The notes beneath the pieces were generated by a model that saw nothing but the letters and a program-made list of their open reading frames with translations, had not been told where the DNA came from and searched no databases. Below, in pieces: positions 37,324 to 49,438 of a DNA stretch of 49,815 nt (position 1 is its first letter; every line of letters begins with the position of its first letter). Position numbers and translations under genes: made by a program. The DNA comes from Gammaproteobacteria bacterium (GTDB taxonomy: Bacteria > Pseudomonadota > Gammaproteobacteria > Pseudomonadales > CAMLJR01), in assembly GCA_029265075.1 (NCBI GenBank), contig JAJUJZ010000007.1, positions 1 to 49,815 on the forward strand. The letters are read 5' to 3'.

Positions 37324-38421
37324 TCAGTCGTTACTGATAACAATATTGGGGAAGGCCACTCCCTGCTGCTGGGCGCGCAAAGCCAGCTGCGCCGCTGCAC
37401 GACGGGCGATATCGCGATAGCGGAGCGCCACCTCGCTCTCCGGATCCGCAGCCACCGACGGCAGCCCCCCGTCGACCTGCTCGCGGATGGCACGACTCAG
37501 CGGCAGCGACCCCAGCAGCTCCACCCCATAATCGCGCGCCAGCGCCGTGCCACCGCCCTCTCCGAACAGATGTTCGGCATGACCGCAGTTGCTGCAGATA
37601 TGCACTGCCATGTTCTCCACGACGCCAAGTACGGGCACCTCGACCTTGCGGAACATCTCGATCCCCTTACGGGCATCAAGCAGCGCAATATCCTGCGGCG
37701 TGGTGACGATCACCGCGCCCGACACCGGCACCTTCTGCGCCAGCGTCAGCTGAATGTCGCCGGTGCCCGGCGGCATGTCGATGATCAGATAGTCCAGCCC
37801 CTGCCAGGCCGTCTGGTTGAGCAGCTGCTGCAGTGCCCCGGTCGCCATCGGCCCGCGCCACACCATCGGCGTTGCTTCGGTCACCAGATAGCCGATCGAC
37901 ATCGACTGCAGCCCGTGCGCCAGCACCGGGTCGAACTGATTGGGGCGACTCTGGCCGGGGCGCTGACCGTCAGGCACACCCAGCATCAGCGGCTGGCTGG
38001 GCCCATAGATGTCGGCGTCGAGAACCCCTACGGTCGCCCCCTCGGCCTGCAGCGCCAGCGCCAGATTGACGGAGGTGGTCGACTTGCCGACGCCGCCCTT
38101 GCCCGAGGCGACGGCGATGATGTTCTTCACTTCCTGCAGCGCCGGCAGGCTGGCGCGCGCCGGATGCGCTGACACTTCCCAGCGCAGCTCGATCTGTACC
38201 GCTGCAGCGGGGAAACGCGCCTGCAGCAGGCTCGTCAGCTCCTCGCGGAAACGGGCGATGACCGATTCGGCGGGATACGGCAGGACGATCTCAACCACGA
38301 TACGATCATCGTTGCAGCCGACCCGGCGGACCGCGCCTGCCAGGAACAGATCCTTGTCGGTGTGCGGATCGCGCCAGCTGCGCAGCACCTGCTCGACATC
38401 TTGCTGAGTGAAGGCTGTCAT
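37324..38421 (-). CDS. apbC: Fe-S cluster carrier ApbC/Mrp
   Basis: P-loop NTPase of 365 aa that carries and transfers Fe-S clusters. An N-terminal DUF59-like domain (1-90) precedes the deviant Walker A GKGGVGKSTTSVNLALA. The cluster-binding CXXC appears in HICSNCGHAEHLFG near residues 272-285. Divergent from metG, the usual arrangement in gammaproteobacteria. Confidence 0.95.
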   Translation of the reverse strand: MTAFTQQDVEQVLRSWRDPHTDKDLFLAGAVRRVGCNDDRIVVEIVLPYPAESVIARFREELTSLLQARFPAAAVQIELRWEVSAHPARASLPALQEVKNIIAVASGKGGVGKSTTSVNLALALQAEGATVGVLDADIYGPSQPLMLGVPDGQRPGQSRPNQFDPVLAHGLQSMSIGYLVTEATPMVWRGPMATGALQQLLNQTAWQGLDYLIIDMPPGTGDIQLTLAQKVPVSGAVIVTTPQDIALLDARKGIEMFRKVEVPVLGVVENMAVHICSNCGHAEHLFGEGGGTALARDYGVELLGSLPLSRAIREQVDGGLPSVAADPESEVALRYRDIARRAAAQLALRAQQQGVAFPNIVISND

Positions 38422-38456
38422 GGCTCGTCTCCCACCAGTCTGATCAAAGACGATCG

Positions 38457-38486
38457 AGTATACGGAGGCGACCGCGTCTGGTGCAA
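38457..38486 (-). promoter_or_regulatory. apbC promoter
   Basis: Minus strand TTGCAC (38481-38486), 18 bp, TATACT (38457-38462), ending about 36 bases before the apbC start. The -35 overlaps that of the proposed metG promoter. Confidence 0.5.
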
Positions 38487-38509
38487 AAGCAGCGCTAAAA
38501 CGCTATAGT
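38481..38509 (+). promoter_or_regulatory. metG promoter candidate
   Basis: GTGCAA (38481-38486), 17 bp, TATAGT (38504-38509), about 119 bases upstream of metG. The -10 is good, the -35 weak. The mRNA would have a leader of about 110 bases. Confidence 0.4.
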
Positions 38510-38627
38510 AACGACCTTTTTTACCGCTCGACGCCAAGCCGGCCCGGCCCTCCTGCCGCTGCCAGTCCGCAGCCCGCCAGCCACTTGCGTCGCATCGAAA
38601 GCCACTATCCCCAACCGCGAGCCAGCC

Positions 38628-40778
<2,151 letters not shown>

Positions 40779-40860
40779 CGCTGGCCGCGTGCGTCAGGCG
40801 GGTCACCCGATCCGGCGGCTCGCTTGCGGAAATCCCGCATGGTGCGCCAGCTGCCGGGTC

Positions 40861-40876
40861 ATTAAATTGACTTAAT
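40861..40876. promoter_or_regulatory. AT-rich palindrome upstream of rsxA
   Basis: ATTAA-attgac-TTAAT, an inverted repeat in an otherwise GC-rich spacer, containing a TTGACT that could serve as a -35, and 44 bases before the rsxA start. It may be an operator or promoter part. It does not match the FNR or SoxR box as I know them. Confidence 0.35.
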
Positions 40877-40919
40877 TTTTTCCCCAGTCACGAACGCTAA
40901 CAGGGCAGCGGATAACGAG

Positions 40920-41498
40920 ATGCTTGCCGACTATTCGATACTGTTGATCGGGGCCGTTCTGGTCAACAACTTCGTCCTGGTCCAGTTCCTGGGCCTCTGC
41001 CCCTTCATGGGCGTTTCCAATAAGCTGGAATCCGCTATTGGCATGGCGGGTGCTACCACTTTCGTGCTGACACTGGCAGCCTTCACCAGCTGGCTGACCT
41101 TTGAATGGGTACTGAAGCCGCTCGGCCTGGAGTTCCTGCGCACCCTGGCGTTTATTCTGGTCATCGCCGTGGTGGTCCAGTTCACCGAGATGATGGTCCG
41201 CAAATCGAGTCCGCTGCTGCATAAGACGCTCGGCGTCTATCTGCCGCTCATTACGACCAACTGCGCCGTGCTGGGCGTGGCGCTGATCAACGTCACCCGT
41301 GGCTTCGGCCTGGTCCACGCCACACTGTACGGCTTTGGCGCCAGTCTCGGCTTTTCGCTGGTGCTGGTGCTGTTTGCCGCCATGCGGGAACGGCTGGCGG
41401 TGGCCGACGTGCCGGTGCCGTTCAAGGGCGCGGCGATCAGCATGATCACCGCCGGCCTGATTTCGCTCGCCTTTATGGGCTTCGCGGGGCTGGTATAA
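40920..41498 (+). CDS. rsxA: electron transport complex subunit RsxA
   Basis: Integral membrane subunit of 192 aa with six transmembrane helices. The motifs [20 protein letters not shown] and [15 protein letters not shown] each place a conserved cysteine in a half-membrane helix, where RnfA/RsxA and RnfE share an Fe-S cluster. First gene of the rsxABCDGE operon, an ion-coupled NADH:ferredoxin oxidoreductase that also reduces SoxR in E. coli. Confidence 0.97.
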   Translation: MLADYSILLIGAVLVNNFVLVQFLGLCPFMGVSNKLESAIGMAGATTFVLTLAAFTSWLTFEWVLKPLGLEFLRTLAFILVIAVVVQFTEMMVRKSSPLLHKTLGVYLPLITTNCAVLGVALINVTRGFGLVHATLYGFGASLGFSLVLVLFAAMRERLAVADVPVPFKGAAISMITAGLISLAFMGFAGLV

Positions 41499-41501
41499 AC
41501 G

Positions 41502-42092
41502 ATGATCGACCTGCTGGCCCAACATCCCCTCATTGCTGCCAGTGGCGCCCTGCTGCTGCTGGGCGCGCTGTTCGGCGCTGTGCTCGGCTACGCGGCCGTT
41601 CGCTTCCGCGTCGAGGGCAATCCCATTGTTGATGACATTGAAAACCTGCTGCCGCAGACGCAGTGCGGACAATGTGGTTATCCCGGCTGCCGCCCCTATG
41701 CGGAGGCGATTGCCGAGGGCGAGGCGATCAATCGCTGCCCACCCGGTGGCGAGGACACCATCAACGCGCTGGCCGAACTGCTCAATGTCGAGCCGGAGCC
41801 GCTTGATGGCGAGGTCAATCCGGTAAAGATGGTGGCCTATATCCGGGAGGCCGAGTGCATCGGCTGCACCAAATGCCTGCAGGCCTGCCCCGTCGATGCC
41901 ATTGTGGGCGCCGCCAGGTTCATGCACACCGTGATGGCAGACGAATGCACGGGCTGTGACCTCTGTGTCGAACCCTGCCCCGTCGACTGCATCGAGATGC
42001 GGCCGGTCGCCACCCCCTGGCAGTGGCAACGCCCGCTGCCACCGGAACAGCTCATCGCTACCGACCGGCACAGCAGTGAGGTGCCCGCGTGA
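41502..42092 (+). CDS. rsxB: electron transport complex subunit RsxB (Fe-S)
   Basis: Ferredoxin-like subunit of 196 aa. N-terminal membrane anchor (about 8-28), a [4Fe-4S] four-cysteine domain (CGQCGYPGC and the later NRCPPGG), and two ferredoxin clusters [12 protein letters not shown] and [12 protein letters not shown]. All cysteines are present. It overlaps rsxC by 4 bases. Confidence 0.97.
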   Translation: MIDLLAQHPLIAASGALLLLGALFGAVLGYAAVRFRVEGNPIVDDIENLLPQTQCGQCGYPGCRPYAEAIAEGEAINRCPPGGEDTINALAELLNVEPEPLDGEVNPVKMVAYIREAECIGCTKCLQACPVDAIVGAARFMHTVMADECTGCDLCVEPCPVDCIEMRPVATPWQWQRPLPPEQLIATDRHSSEVPA

Positions 42093-43870
42093 AACCACTT
42101 GCCACCTTTCATGGCGGTATTCATCCGCCGGAGAACAAGGCCCAGTCGACTGTTCTTCCGATCGCCGGCGCCAGCCTGCCGGATGAGCTGGTGCTGCCGC
42201 TGTCGCAGCATATCGGGGCGCCCGCTCGTCCCTGCGTCGAACCCGGCCAGCAGGTTCTCAAAGGTGAGTGCATCGCCACTGCTGCCACTGCGATCAGCGC
42301 ACCGCTGCACGCTCCCACCTCCGGCACGATCAGCGCCATTGAAGAACGACCGGTGCCGCACCCGTCGGGGGGCACGGGACTCTGCATTGTCATCCGGCCA
42401 GATGGCGAGCAGCGCTGGGCGCCACGCCACGCTTGCGCTGCCTGGCAGGATCTCCCCCGTGACCAGCTGCTGGCGCAGATCCGCGCGGCGGGCATTGTCG
42501 GCCTGGGCGGTGCCGGCTTCCCGACGGCGGTAAAAGCTGGCACTCGGCCGGACCGGATTATCGACACGCTGATCATCAATGCAGCTGAGTGCGAGCCCTA
42601 CATCACGGCTGACGACATGCTGATGCGGGAACGCGCAGCAGCGGTGGTGAGCGGCATCGAGATCCTCCGCCACCTCGTGCAGCCGGCCACTATCCTGATC
42701 GGCATTGAGGACAACAAACCGGAGGCGATAGCTGCCCTGCAGGCTGCCACTGGCAACAGCGGCATCCAGGTAGTGACAATTCCCACGCTCTACCCCTCCG
42801 GCGGCGAAAAGCAGCTCATCAAAATTCTCACCGCGCGCGAAGTACCAAGTGGTGGTCTGCCCGCCGATATCGGTGTGCTCTGCCAGAATGTGGGCACCGC
42901 GGTGGCGATTCACGATGCCGTTGTGGAAGGCCGGCCGCTGATCTCACGCATCACGACGGTCACCGGCGCTTCCTGTCAGCAGCCTCGCAACTATGAGGTG
43001 CTGATCGGCACACCGGTGAGCCATCTGCTGGCTCTTGCCGGCTGGGACGCAAAGCGCTGTGACCGCCTTATCATTGGCGGCCCGATGATGGGTTTCAGCG
43101 TGCCAGATGCCGCGGTACCGGTAGTCAAGACGACCAACTGCATCCTGGCGCCCACGCGTGAAGAATTGCCCCCGCCCCCGCCCGCGCAGGCCTGTATCCG
43201 TTGCGGGCTGTGTGCCGAGGCGTGCCCGGCGTCGCTGCTGCCGCAGCAACTCTACTGGTTCGCCCGCAGTGGCGAGCACGACAAACTGGAAGCGCACCAC
43301 CTGTTCGACTGCATCGAGTGCGGTGCCTGCTCCTACGTCTGTCCCAGCAGCATTCCGCTGGTGCAGTACTACCGGGCGAGCAAGGCGGAGATCCGGCACA
43401 AGCAGCGGGAACGCGAACAGGCTGAGCGAGCCCGGCAGCGCTTCGAGGCGCGGCAGGAGCGCATGGCGCGCGAGGCGGCCGAACGAGAAGCACGTCGTCA
43501 GGCCCGGGCGGCGGCCGCCGCTGCAGCACAGGCGGCCAAAGCCAGAGCCGACGCCGAAGCCCGGCCAGAAGCACCGATCCAGCCCGCTGCCGATCCGGTG
43601 CAGGCCGCCATCGAGCGCGCACGCGCGCTACGTGCCGGACAGACCGGCGACTCATCCGCTGCCAGCAGCACGGCGCCCTCGCCGCGCCAGCAGGCCGAGC
43701 AGAAAGTAAGCACTCTGGAAGCGCGTCTCACCAAGGCGCGGAAACGCCACGAGGAGGCCGTTGCCGGCGGTGAGAAAACCGCAGCCGCTCTCGCCTCAGT
43801 GGTCGAGAAGCTGGAGCAGCAGCTGGCGGCAGCACGCGCCGAACTTGAAACCACCGAGGAGCAGACCTGA
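42089..43870 (+). CDS. rsxC: electron transport complex subunit RsxC (NADH/FMN)
   Basis: Peripheral subunit of 593 aa that takes electrons from NADH. The NADH/FMN-binding region has [12 protein letters not shown] and NAAECEPYI. Two clusters are bound by [12 protein letters not shown] and [12 protein letters not shown]. The last 140 residues are an Ala/Arg/Glu-rich coiled coil ([20 protein letters not shown] and beyond), the usual variable RsxC tail. GTG start overlapping rsxB. Confidence 0.96.
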   Translation: MKPLATFHGGIHPPENKAQSTVLPIAGASLPDELVLPLSQHIGAPARPCVEPGQQVLKGECIATAATAISAPLHAPTSGTISAIEERPVPHPSGGTGLCIVIRPDGEQRWAPRHACAAWQDLPRDQLLAQIRAAGIVGLGGAGFPTAVKAGTRPDRIIDTLIINAAECEPYITADDMLMRERAAAVVSGIEILRHLVQPATILIGIEDNKPEAIAALQAATGNSGIQVVTIPTLYPSGGEKQLIKILTAREVPSGGLPADIGVLCQNVGTAVAIHDAVVEGRPLISRITTVTGASCQQPRNYEVLIGTPVSHLLALAGWDAKRCDRLIIGGPMMGFSVPDAAVPVVKTTNCILAPTREELPPPPPAQACIRCGLCAEACPASLLPQQLYWFARSGEHDKLEAHHLFDCIECGACSYVCPSSIPLVQYYRASKAEIRHKQREREQAERARQRFEARQERMAREAAEREARRQARAAAAAAAQAAKARADAEARPEAPIQPAADPVQAAIERARALRAGQTGDSSAASSTAPSPRQQAEQKVSTLEARLTKARKRHEEAVAGGEKTAAALASVVEKLEQQLAAARAELETTEEQT

Positions 43871-43872
43871 CC

Positions 43873-44922
43873 GTGGCCCAGCAGACACTCTCTTCACCCC
43901 ACCTGCGCGGCGCCCTGACCACTGCCCGAGTGATGCAGCTGGTACTGCTGGCCACAGTGCCCGGCATCATCGCGCTCACCTGGCACTTCGGTATCGGCAC
44001 TCTGCTCAACCTGGCGTGGGCCTGCAGCTTCGCGGTTGCGCTGGAAGCAGCGATGCTGCGGTTGCGCAAACGGCCGATCGGATTCTATCTCAGCGACTGC
44101 AGCGCACTGGTTACGGCGGTACTGCTGGCCGTGGCGTTGCCACCGGCGGCCCCGTGGTGGCTGATCGCGGTCGGCATGCTGGCCGCCATTGTGTTTGCCA
44201 AGCATCTCTACGGCGGGATGGGCTACAACCCGTTCAACCCGGCGATGGTTGGCTATGTGGTGCTGCTGATCTCCTTCCCGGTGCAGATGACCGCCTGGGT
44301 GCCACCGCGCGAGAGCGGCGCGCTGCTCGGTGCCATGGAAGCGATTCAGCGCAGCCTGGCACTCGCCCCCCAGGCACAGATCGACGCCGTTACCATGGCG
44401 ACCCCGCTCGACCTGCTGCGTCAGAACAGTGCCCTGCTGATCGAGGATCTCTGGCAGCAGAACCCTCAGTTCGGACAGTGGGGCGGTGCCGGCTGGGAGT
44501 GGGTTAACCTCGCGTTCCTGGCGGGCGGCCTGTTCCTGCTTCAGCGCCGCATCTTCACCTGGCATGCGCCGGTTGCGATGCTGGCCGCGCTCGGGCTGAT
44601 GGCGGCGCTGTTCTATGATGGCGGCAGTTCCGCCTCAGGCGGCTCACCTCTGTTCCACTGGCTGTCGGGCGCCACGATGCTCGGCGCCTTCTTCATCGTG
44701 ACCGACCCCGTCACCTCCGCGGTCTCGACCCGCGGCAAGCTGATCTACGGCGCGGCGATTGGCGTGCTGGTCTATCTGATCCGCCACTGGGGCAACTATC
44801 CCGATGCCGTCGCCTTTGCGGTACTGCTGCTCAACTTTGCAGCGCCCTTTATCGACTACTACACGCAACCCCGTGTCTACGGACACGGCGCCACCCGTCC
44901 AGCCGAGCGGGAGAAGTCGTAA
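43873..44922 (+). CDS. rsxD: electron transport complex subunit RsxD
   Basis: Membrane subunit of 349 aa with about nine transmembrane helices and a covalently bound FMN on the periplasmic side. The flavinylation motif is DAVTMAT, fitting Dxx(S/T)xAT. GGMGYNPFNPAMVGYVVLL and FFIVTDPVTSAVSTRGKLIYG are conserved. GTG start at 43873, two bases after rsxC; its stop overlaps rsxG by one base. Confidence 0.95.
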   Translation: MAQQTLSSPHLRGALTTARVMQLVLLATVPGIIALTWHFGIGTLLNLAWACSFAVALEAAMLRLRKRPIGFYLSDCSALVTAVLLAVALPPAAPWWLIAVGMLAAIVFAKHLYGGMGYNPFNPAMVGYVVLLISFPVQMTAWVPPRESGALLGAMEAIQRSLALAPQAQIDAVTMATPLDLLRQNSALLIEDLWQQNPQFGQWGGAGWEWVNLAFLAGGLFLLQRRIFTWHAPVAMLAALGLMAALFYDGGSSASGGSPLFHWLSGATMLGAFFIVTDPVTSAVSTRGKLIYGAAIGVLVYLIRHWGNYPDAVAFAVLLLNFAAPFIDYYTQPRVYGHGATRPAEREKS

Positions 44923-45560
44923 TGCTGGCGCTTTCGATTCGTCGCAACAGCCTGTGGCTTGCACTGTTTGCCCTGGTCGCCACCGCGCTGGTGACCGCCA
45001 CCTGGGTCAGTACCATTGAACGCATCGAAGCCAATGAACAGGCTGCCGAAGAGCGCGCATTACTCGAAATCCTGCCGACCCGCCAGCTGGACAGTGCCCT
45101 GAGCGAGAACAGCGTGCTGGTTGATGATGTGGAGCTGCTCGGCTTGCGCGGACCGACGCGAGCCTATCTCGCGCGTCACAACGGTGAAACCTTCGCGGTC
45201 GTGCTGCCCGCCATTGCGCGTGACGGCTACAGCGGCGATATCCGCCTGATCGTAGGCATCGACCGCGACGGCGTTATCACTGGGGTGCGGGTCGTCAGCC
45301 ACCGGGAAACGCCAGGGCTGGGTGACAAGATTGAACGCAGCAAGAGCGACTGGATAGAGGCCTTCGCCGGGCTGTCTCTCGAAGCGCTCGAAGCCGCAGA
45401 CTGGCACGTGAAAAAGGATGGTGGTGTGTTTGACCAGTTCACCGGCGCCACCATTACACCGCGCGCTGTCGTGCATGCGGTGGAGCGGGTGCTGCAATAC
45501 TATGCTGCCAATCAGCCGGCACTGGTCGAAACAGACGTGACGGAGGCGCACGATGGCTGA
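44922..45560 (+). CDS. rsxG: electron transport complex subunit RsxG
   Basis: Subunit of 212 aa: an N-terminal transmembrane helix (about 8-28) and a periplasmic FMN-binding domain. The covalent FMN is expected on the last Thr of DQFTGAT, followed by [19 protein letters not shown] is also conserved. It overlaps rsxE by 8 bases. Confidence 0.96.
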   Translation: MLALSIRRNSLWLALFALVATALVTATWVSTIERIEANEQAAEERALLEILPTRQLDSALSENSVLVDDVELLGLRGPTRAYLARHNGETFAVVLPAIARDGYSGDIRLIVGIDRDGVITGVRVVSHRETPGLGDKIERSKSDWIEAFAGLSLEALEAADWHVKKDGGVFDQFTGATITPRAVVHAVERVLQYYAANQPALVETDVTEAHDG

Positions 45561-46266
45561 GGAAGTGAACTATCGCGAGCTGACCTTCAACGGGCTCTGG
45601 AAGAATAACCCGGCTCTGGTGCAGCTGCTTGGCCTCTGTCCGTTGCTGGCTGTTACCACCAACGTCGTCAATGCCCTCGGCCTCGGCGCCGCCACACTGT
45701 TCGTATTGCTGATTTCCAATCTGGCGGTATCGCTGATTCGGAGTATCGTGTCGGACGCGATTCGTCTCGCCGTGTTCGTGATGATCATCGCCGCTGCGGT
45801 CACCTGCGTCGAGCTGCTGATGCAAGCCTTCGCCTACGAGCTGTACATGATTCTCGGTATATTCCTGCCGCTGATCACCACCAACTGCATCATCCTCGGC
45901 CGCGCTGACGGATTCGCACGCAAGCATGGCCTGCTGCCATCTGCCGTGGACGGCGTCATGATGGGTGCCGGAATGGCGGCAGCGATGATCGTGCTGGGTG
46001 GCCTGCGGGAGGCTGTCGGGACCGGCGCGCTGTTCGCCGACATGCACCTGCTGTTTGGCGAATCGGCGCGCGCATGGCGCATCGTTCTGGTGGACGGCTA
46101 CCAGAGTTTCCTGCTGGCGATCCTGCCACCCGGTGCTTTTATCTTCACCGGGCTGCTGATCGCACTGAAGAACCTCATCAACGACCGGCTGGCAGCCCGT
46201 GCTGTGCCGGCCACTCCCAGTCCAGTCACCGACCGGCGAGTGCGCGTCACCGGGCAGATCAGCTGA
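45553..46266 (+). CDS. rsxE: electron transport complex subunit RsxE
   Basis: Integral membrane subunit of 237 aa, paralogous to RsxA, with six helices and the cysteine motifs [14 protein letters not shown] and [18 protein letters not shown]. Last gene of the operon here: nth, which follows rsxE in many gammaproteobacteria, is not present. It converges with a small unknown gene 18 bp away. Confidence 0.96.
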   Translation: MAEEVNYRELTFNGLWKNNPALVQLLGLCPLLAVTTNVVNALGLGAATLFVLLISNLAVSLIRSIVSDAIRLAVFVMIIAAAVTCVELLMQAFAYELYMILGIFLPLITTNCIILGRADGFARKHGLLPSAVDGVMMGAGMAAAMIVLGGLREAVGTGALFADMHLLFGESARAWRIVLVDGYQSFLLAILPPGAFIFTGLLIALKNLINDRLAARAVPATPSPVTDRRVRVTGQIS

Positions 46267-46284
46267 GGCTCCCGCCGGCCCGGT

Positions 46285-46683
46285 CTAGGGAGCATTCTTC
46301 AGCTCGACGGTGGCGATGATTTCCTCAATCAGCGCATCGTCGAGCCCCTGATGTTCAGCATCGCAGCTGTAGGTGATCAGCAACAGCAGCTCGTCGTTGC
46401 TCACCAGCCAGTCACGTACGGCGTCGCCCTCGTCGATATAGCTGTAGCAGTGCCCTGACAACCCGGCAATCGTGCAAACGGAGCGGGCAGCGCTATCCGG
46501 AACCAGTTCGCCGGCAAGGCTCGCTGCATCGTTAGGGCCTTCCATTTCGGCCCGCAGCAGGGTAGTGATTTCGAGTGCACCGACACCATCGGGATCGGTC
46601 AGCACGATGGTTTCGTCTTCCTGCTCCGCTTCCCACTCATCCGGCAGATCCAGAATCCACCAGTCTGTTTCAACACTGCGCAT
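46285..46683 (-). CDS. small acidic protein of unknown function
   Basis: Protein of 132 aa from the ATG at 46681-46683, rich in Asp/Glu, starting MRSVETDWWILDLPDEWEAE. The pattern of a WxxDLPxxWE start, EDETIVLTDPDGVGALEITT and a late CYSYIDEGDAVRDWLV suggests a compact alpha/beta domain. No signal peptide or transmembrane helix. I do not recognise a named family. It is 18 bp downstream of rimI on the same strand, so it may be the last gene of the leuA-holD-rimI unit. Confidence 0.68.
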   Translation of the reverse strand: MRSVETDWWILDLPDEWEAEQEDETIVLTDPDGVGALEITTLLRAEMEGPNDAASLAGELVPDSAARSVCTIAGLSGHCYSYIDEGDAVRDWLVSNDELLLLITYSCDAEHQGLDDALIEEIIATVELKNAP

Positions 46684-46701
46684 GCCCGTTCTCCCATCCA
46701 T

Positions 46702-47178
46702 TCATGGCGCGGACTGCGCCAGCGTAACACTCATCAGTAAACCGTCTTCACGCCCCTGCGCCAGCGGATAATAGCCCCGGCGCACACCATCGATACGAAA
46801 ACCGAGCGCCCGGTAAAGCGCTATGGCTGCAGTGTTGCTCTCGCGAACCTCGAGCAGACAGCGGGTGACGCCCTCCACTTGCAGCGCTGCGAATCCTTCG
46901 TGCAACAGTCGGCGGGCATAGCCGCGCCGCCGTGCCTCGGGTCGCACACCGATATTCAGCAGCGTCACCTCATCGAGCACGCGATTGAACAGTGCGTATG
47001 CCAGCAGCTGGCTTTCCGCATCGATCGCCAGGCCGAAATCGCCGCTTTCAAGGCTCTGCCGATACTGCGCGACGGACCAGGGTGAAGGATTGCCCAGCCG
47101 ATCGAGCTCGTGCAGTGATACTGCATCACTGGCAACTAACCGTCTGATCTGCTCAGTGGAGCGCGGTGAAACCGGCAC
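46702..47178 (-). CDS. rimI: ribosomal protein S18 alanine N-acetyltransferase RimI
   Basis: GNAT acetyltransferase of 158 aa. The acetyl-CoA loop is RPEARRRGYARRLLHEGF and the C-terminal NTAAIALYRALGF with GYYP is typical of RimI. It acetylates the N-terminus of S18. The GTG at 47176-47178 gives family length and follows GGGAG by about 11 bases; the frame stays open further up inside holD, which I judge to be overlap. Directly follows holD, as in E. coli. Confidence 0.88.
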   Translation of the reverse strand: MPVSPRSTEQIRRLVASDAVSLHELDRLGNPSPWSVAQYRQSLESGDFGLAIDAESQLLAYALFNRVLDEVTLLNIGVRPEARRRGYARRLLHEGFAALQVEGVTRCLLEVRESNTAAIALYRALGFRIDGVRRGYYPLAQGREDGLLMSVTLAQSAP

Positions 47179-47887
47179 GGACCAACGTCTCCCAGAGCGT
47201 ACGTTTTGCCTCGCCTGCTGAAAGGCAGCGCCACAGGCTGGGACCCTGCGCCACCTGACAGTCCTCAACGCCTGCCAGCACGTCGCGGGAGATCCAGCGC
47301 TGCGCCGCCTCGCCCAGCACCAGCAGCCGGCGACGTTCCCCCTGCAGCTGCTGTGAAAGACAACCCGTCAGCGCTTCCGAGGCGGCAGCATGATCGGTGG
47401 CGAGGCGCGGATGATGAGCGATTGGCCAGTTGAAGATATCGTGGGTAAGTGCTGCGGGATCAGCGCCGAGCGCACGCCCGACCTGAGCAGCAAGGCGCAG
47501 GTAATCATTGATGGGATGAGTGCCCTGAGGGGCATCGACCACCATCAGATCACCGCTCAGACGCACCATCAGCAGCGAGAAATGTACTGTGTTGCGACGT
47601 GACTGGGGAGCGGCGTCAGCAGCCGCCTCCATCTCTGCAGGCGCAGGAGCGCGGCGCTGGACATCGACTTCGGGAAGCCGGGAGGGTGCGCGGCCAGCGA
47701 CCGGCGCCCGAACCTCGGCTTCGACCGGGGCAACCGCAGCCGGAGCAGGCTCAGGCTCTGCCTCGGGCACCTCTGACCAGAGCGGTACAATGCTGGGCGC
47801 GGCATTGGGCAGCGGCGCCCGCGCTATCCATTGTTCGATACCAAGGGCATCGAGATAGCGGGTCCGCCACGGCTCCAGCAGTGCCAC
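47153..47887 (-). CDS. holD: probable DNA polymerase III psi subunit, divergent
   Basis: Protein of 244 aa. The N-terminal helix WRTRYLDALGIEQWIARAPL resembles the start of E. coli HolD (psi), the region that binds the chi subunit. A long Pro/Ala/Glu-rich linker (about 38-90) separates it from a C-terminal domain (about 100-240) with VHFSLLMVRL, APQGTHPINDYLRLAA and RRLLVLGEAAQRW, like the Pseudomonas psi protein. Placement immediately upstream of rimI, with overlap, is the same as holD-rimI in E. coli. GTG start, 3 bp after leuA. Identity rests on context plus the short N-terminal similarity. Confidence 0.68.
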   Translation of the reverse strand: MALLEPWRTRYLDALGIEQWIARAPLPNAAPSIVPLWSEVPEAEPEPAPAAVAPVEAEVRAPVAGRAPSRLPEVDVQRRAPAPAEMEAAADAAPQSRRNTVHFSLLMVRLSGDLMVVDAPQGTHPINDYLRLAAQVGRALGADPAALTHDIFNWPIAHHPRLATDHAAASEALTGCLSQQLQGERRRLLVLGEAAQRWISRDVLAGVEDCQVAQGPSLWRCLSAGEAKRTLWETLVRAGFTALH

Positions 47888-47890
47888 GGA

Positions 47891-49438
47891 TCAGATGCCC
47901 TCTTTTTGAGGATGAGCTCGCATGATGCCTGCTGCGAGCAGATTGAGTGCTTCCAGATAAGCTTTCACCGAAGCCACCACGATGTCGGTGTCAGCGCCCA
48001 GCCCGTTCACGATGATGCCGTCCCGCTCGAGTCTCACAGTGACCTCGCCCTGCGAGTCGGAACCGCTGGTAATCGCATTGACAGAATAGAGCTTCAGCTC
48101 GGTGCCGCTCTGCGCAAGTTTCTCGATGGCATTAAAGGCAGCATCGACCGGACCGTCACCATCCGCCTCGACCTGATGGCGCTCGCCATCCCGCAGCAGC
48201 ACCAGCGACGCATGCGGTTTCGCCCCGGTACGCGAGTGCGCCTCCAGCTCGACCAGCTTGTATTTACGCTGCACAGCCGGCGGCGTGATGTCACTCACCA
48301 GCGCCTGCAGATCTTCGTCGAAGATCTCCGACTTCTTGTCAGCCAGTTCCTTGAACCGTGCAAAAGCAGCGTCCAGCTCTTCCTTCGACTCGAACGTGAT
48401 GCCGAGCTCCTCCAGACGCGCCCGGAACGCTGCCCGTCCCGACAGTTTGCCCAGCACCAGCCGGTTGGTGTTCCAGCCGACGTCCTCCGCCCGCATGATT
48501 TCGTAGGTTTCCCGGAACTTCAGCACGCCATCCTGATGGATACCCGACTCGTGCGCGAAGGCGTTGGCGCCGACAATGGCCTTATTGGGCTGCACCGGGA
48601 ACCCGGTAATGGATGAGACCAGCCGCGAGGCGGCAACAATCTGGGTGGTGTCGATGCGCGTCTCTACCGGGAACAGATCATGCCGCGTCCGCACCGCCAT
48701 CACGATCTCTTCCAGCGCTGCGTTACCCGCGCGCTCGCCAAGACCGTTGATAGTGCACTCAACCTGCCGGGCGCCCTGCATTACTGCGGCCAGGGAGTTG
48801 GCCACAGCCAGGCCCAGATCGTTATGGCAGTGTACGGAGAAGACGGCTTTATCGGCATTGGGAACATTCGTAATGACCCGTCCGATCAGCTCCGCGTACT
48901 GTCCTGGCACGCCGTAACCAACGGTATCCGGCAGGTTAATGGTGGTCGCACCGGCGGCGATGACCGCTTCGATGATCCGGCAGAGAAATTCAAACTCCGA
49001 GCGCGACGCGTCTTCGCAGGAGAACTCGACATCATCGGTATAGCGGCGAGCGTGCTGGACTGCTGCGACAGCCTGCGCGAAGACCTCGTCAGGCTGCATC
49101 CGCAGCTTGTATTCCATATGAATGGGGGAAGTCGCAATGAACGTGTGAATCCGTGCCGACTGCGCAGGCTGCAGTGCTTCGGCTGCCCGGTCGATATCCT
49201 TTTCATTGGCACGTGCCAGGCTACAGATCGTACTGTCGCGCACTGCCTCCGCTACCGCCCGGACGGCTTCGAAGTCTCCCGGACTCGCGATGGCAAAGCC
49301 TGCCTCGATCACATCGACCCGTAGCTTTTCCAGCACTTTAGCGATCCGGACCTTTTCATCCCGAGTCATCGAAGCGCCGGGGCTCTGTTCGCCGTCCCGC
49401 AGTGTGGTGTCGAAAATGATCAGCTGATCTTTACTCAT
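47891..49438 (-). CDS. leuA: 2-isopropylmalate synthase, class-1 (E. coli-type) form
   Basis: Second LeuA of the window, 515 aa. It begins [20 protein letters not shown] (residue 1 at the ATG 49436-49438, with GGAGT just upstream), has [28 protein letters not shown], and a C-terminal LeuA dimer/regulatory domain. It belongs to the HMG-like class-1 family shared with E. coli LeuA; the other copy is the long type. The frame continues 55 codons upstream without a stop, but the family starts at MSKDQ. Followed by holD and rimI. Whether it prefers 2-ketoisovalerate or another 2-oxoacid is not visible. Confidence 0.93.
   Translation of the reverse strand: MSKDQLIIFDTTLRDGEQSPGASMTRDEKVRIAKVLEKLRVDVIEAGFAIASPGDFEAVRAVAEAVRDSTICSLARANEKDIDRAAEALQPAQSARIHTFIATSPIHMEYKLRMQPDEVFAQAVAAVQHARRYTDDVEFSCEDASRSEFEFLCRIIEAVIAAGATTINLPDTVGYGVPGQYAELIGRVITNVPNADKAVFSVHCHNDLGLAVANSLAAVMQGARQVECTINGLGERAGNAALEEIVMAVRTRHDLFPVETRIDTTQIVAASRLVSSITGFPVQPNKAIVGANAFAHESGIHQDGVLKFRETYEIMRAEDVGWNTNRLVLGKLSGRAAFRARLEELGITFESKEELDAAFARFKELADKKSEIFDEDLQALVSDITPPAVQRKYKLVELEAHSRTGAKPHASLVLLRDGERHQVEADGDGPVDAAFNAIEKLAQSGTELKLYSVNAITSGSDSQGEVTVRLERDGIIVNGLGADTDIVVASVKAYLEALNLLAAGIMRAHPQKEGI

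Noticed and set aside
40872-42098. 408-codon minus-strand frame opposite rsxA and rsxB
   Set aside because: Antisense to two membrane/Fe-S subunits with all motifs intact; His/Gln-rich shadow.
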